Of a stretch of 35,831 bases of DNA, positions 35,120 through 35,831 are shown one piece after another. Both the position numbers and the translations under genes were made by a program. Numbering within the stretch: the stretch's first letter is position 1; each line of letters starts with the position of its first letter. The DNA is from Clostridia bacterium (GTDB lineage: Bacteria; Bacillota; Clostridia; Christensenellales; Aristaeellaceae), in NCBI GenBank assembly GCA_017476605.1, contig JAFUZM010000098.1, positions 1 to 35,831 on the forward strand, given 5' to 3'. Below the pieces are notes generated by a model. The model was not told where the DNA came from and did no database searches. It saw only the letters and a list, made by a program, of their open reading frames with translations.

Positions 35120-35831
35120 TGCATCAATCAAACCCCGGATACTCACCATCGTAGGGCCCACCGGCACGGGGAAGTCCGAGCTTTCCCTGATGCTTGCCGA
35201 GCATCTTGGAAACGCACAAATCGTATCCATGGATTCCATGCAGGTTTACCGGGGACTGGATATCGGCACGGCAAAGCTCACCATGGAGGAGCGTCGGGGC
35301 ATTCCGCATCATATGCTGGATGTCGCGGACCCGAATGAGATCTATACGGTATCCGCGTACAAGGCGGATGCAGGGAAGGCGATTGAGGACATCCTTTCCA
35401 AGGGGGATCTGCCGATTCTTGTGGGTGGCACGGGGCTTTACCTGAATGCACTCAGCTATGAGATGCCGCTTGGCGGTGAGGGCTCGGATGAAGCCTTTCG
35501 CAATGAGCTTCGGGAAATTGCCAAAACGGAGAGCGGGAAGCAGGCACTGTTTGAGCGGCTTAAGGAGATTGATCCGGAAAGTGCAGGGAAGCTGCATGTC
35601 AATGATATCCATCGCGTAATCCGCGCCCTTGAAATCTATCATGTCACCGGGAAACGGAAAAGCGAGATCTTAACCCCTCAGGTGGAAGGCCCCTATACCT
35701 TCAGGATTATTGGACTGACGGATGACCGGGCGAGGCTGTATGAGCGCATCAATGCCCGGGTGCTTTCGATGCTTGACAAGGGCTGGATGGACGAGGTGGC
35801 CGCACTTATGGCGCGTGGCGTTCGCTTTGAC
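35112..35831 (+). CDS. miaA: tRNA dimethylallyltransferase MiaA (3' part outside window)
   Basis: The first 240 residues are present and the frame runs open to the window end. MiaA adds a dimethylallyl group to A37 of tRNAs reading UNN codons and makes the substrate of MiaB. The P-loop GPTGTGKSEL is at residues 15-24, followed by VSMDSMQVYRGLDIGTAK, HHMLDVADPNE and VGGTGLYLNAL, all family hallmarks. ATG 35112 overlaps the mutL stop by eight bases (ATGAGTAA), so the two are translationally coupled. Family length is near 310 residues, so about 70 are missing. mutL-miaA adjacency is common in bacteria. Confidence 0.97.
   Translation, partial: MSNASIKPRILTIVGPTGTGKSELSLMLAEHLGNAQIVSMDSMQVYRGLDIGTAKLTMEERRGIPHHMLDVADPNEIYTVSAYKADAGKAIEDILSKGDLPILVGGTGLYLNALSYEMPLGGEGSDEAFRNELREIAKTESGKQALFERLKEIDPESAGKLHVNDIHRVIRALEIYHVTGKRKSEILTPQVEGPYTFRIIGLTDDRARLYERINARVLSMLDKGWMDEVAALMARGVRFD

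Overview
The window is a chromosomal segment of a low- to mid-GC Gram-positive anaerobe, most likely of the Clostridia (Lachnospiraceae or Christensenellales-like; inferred). Reasons: strong AGGAGG-type ribosome sites, TTGACA-17-TATAAT promoters, hairpin plus U-tract terminators, and Firmicutes synteny blocks. These blocks are rpsO-pnp-M16 peptidase, the TIGR03960/TIGR03936/RNase G trio, and miaB...YlbF/YmcA-mutS-mutL-miaA. Nearly all genes are on the + strand.

Layout. 1-984: decaying tandem array of the C-terminal part of an Rpn-type (PD-(D/E)XK) transposase-like gene. 1212-5188: rpsO, pnp and an M16 protease, each bounded by promoters or terminators. 5276-8336: rpsU (57 aa) with a near-perfect promoter, then a Trm11-like methyltransferase, mtaB and a HIT hydrolase. 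8373-10367: a membrane-anchored nucleotide-sugar 4,6-dehydratase. 10504-10749: a two-gene tRNA operon (Thr-CGT, Pro-CGG). 10750-11272: a gene-poor stretch with several terminators and a probable integrase remnant.

11273-18294 is the most unusual part: a promoter followed by three large genes that I cannot assign to a known system. The first product is an FtsK/SpoIIIE-like motor fold whose ATP-binding residues have all been replaced, followed by a transmembrane helix and an acidic exported tail. The second is a membrane-anchored protein with about 15 TPR-like units in an alternating two-unit pattern. The third is a secreted protein with three beta-sandwich-like repeats, a TPEP linker and a C-terminal SH3b domain. 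Together they look like a cell-envelope assembly (inference).

18354-26024: upp with a structured leader, a GT2 glycosyltransferase, two radical-SAM-linked genes, RNase E/G, miaB and a small hypothetical gene. 26224-29714: two diverged tandem GT-C (family 39-like) glycosyltransferases placed between miaB and the YlbF gene. 29755-35831: YlbF-family gene, mutS, an unusually long mutL with a repeat-containing linker, and miaA cut by the window end. The housekeeping genes cover tRNA modification (mtaB, miaB, miaA, methyltransferase), RNA decay (pnp, RNase E/G), translation (S15, S21, tRNAs), mismatch repair and envelope glycan synthesis.
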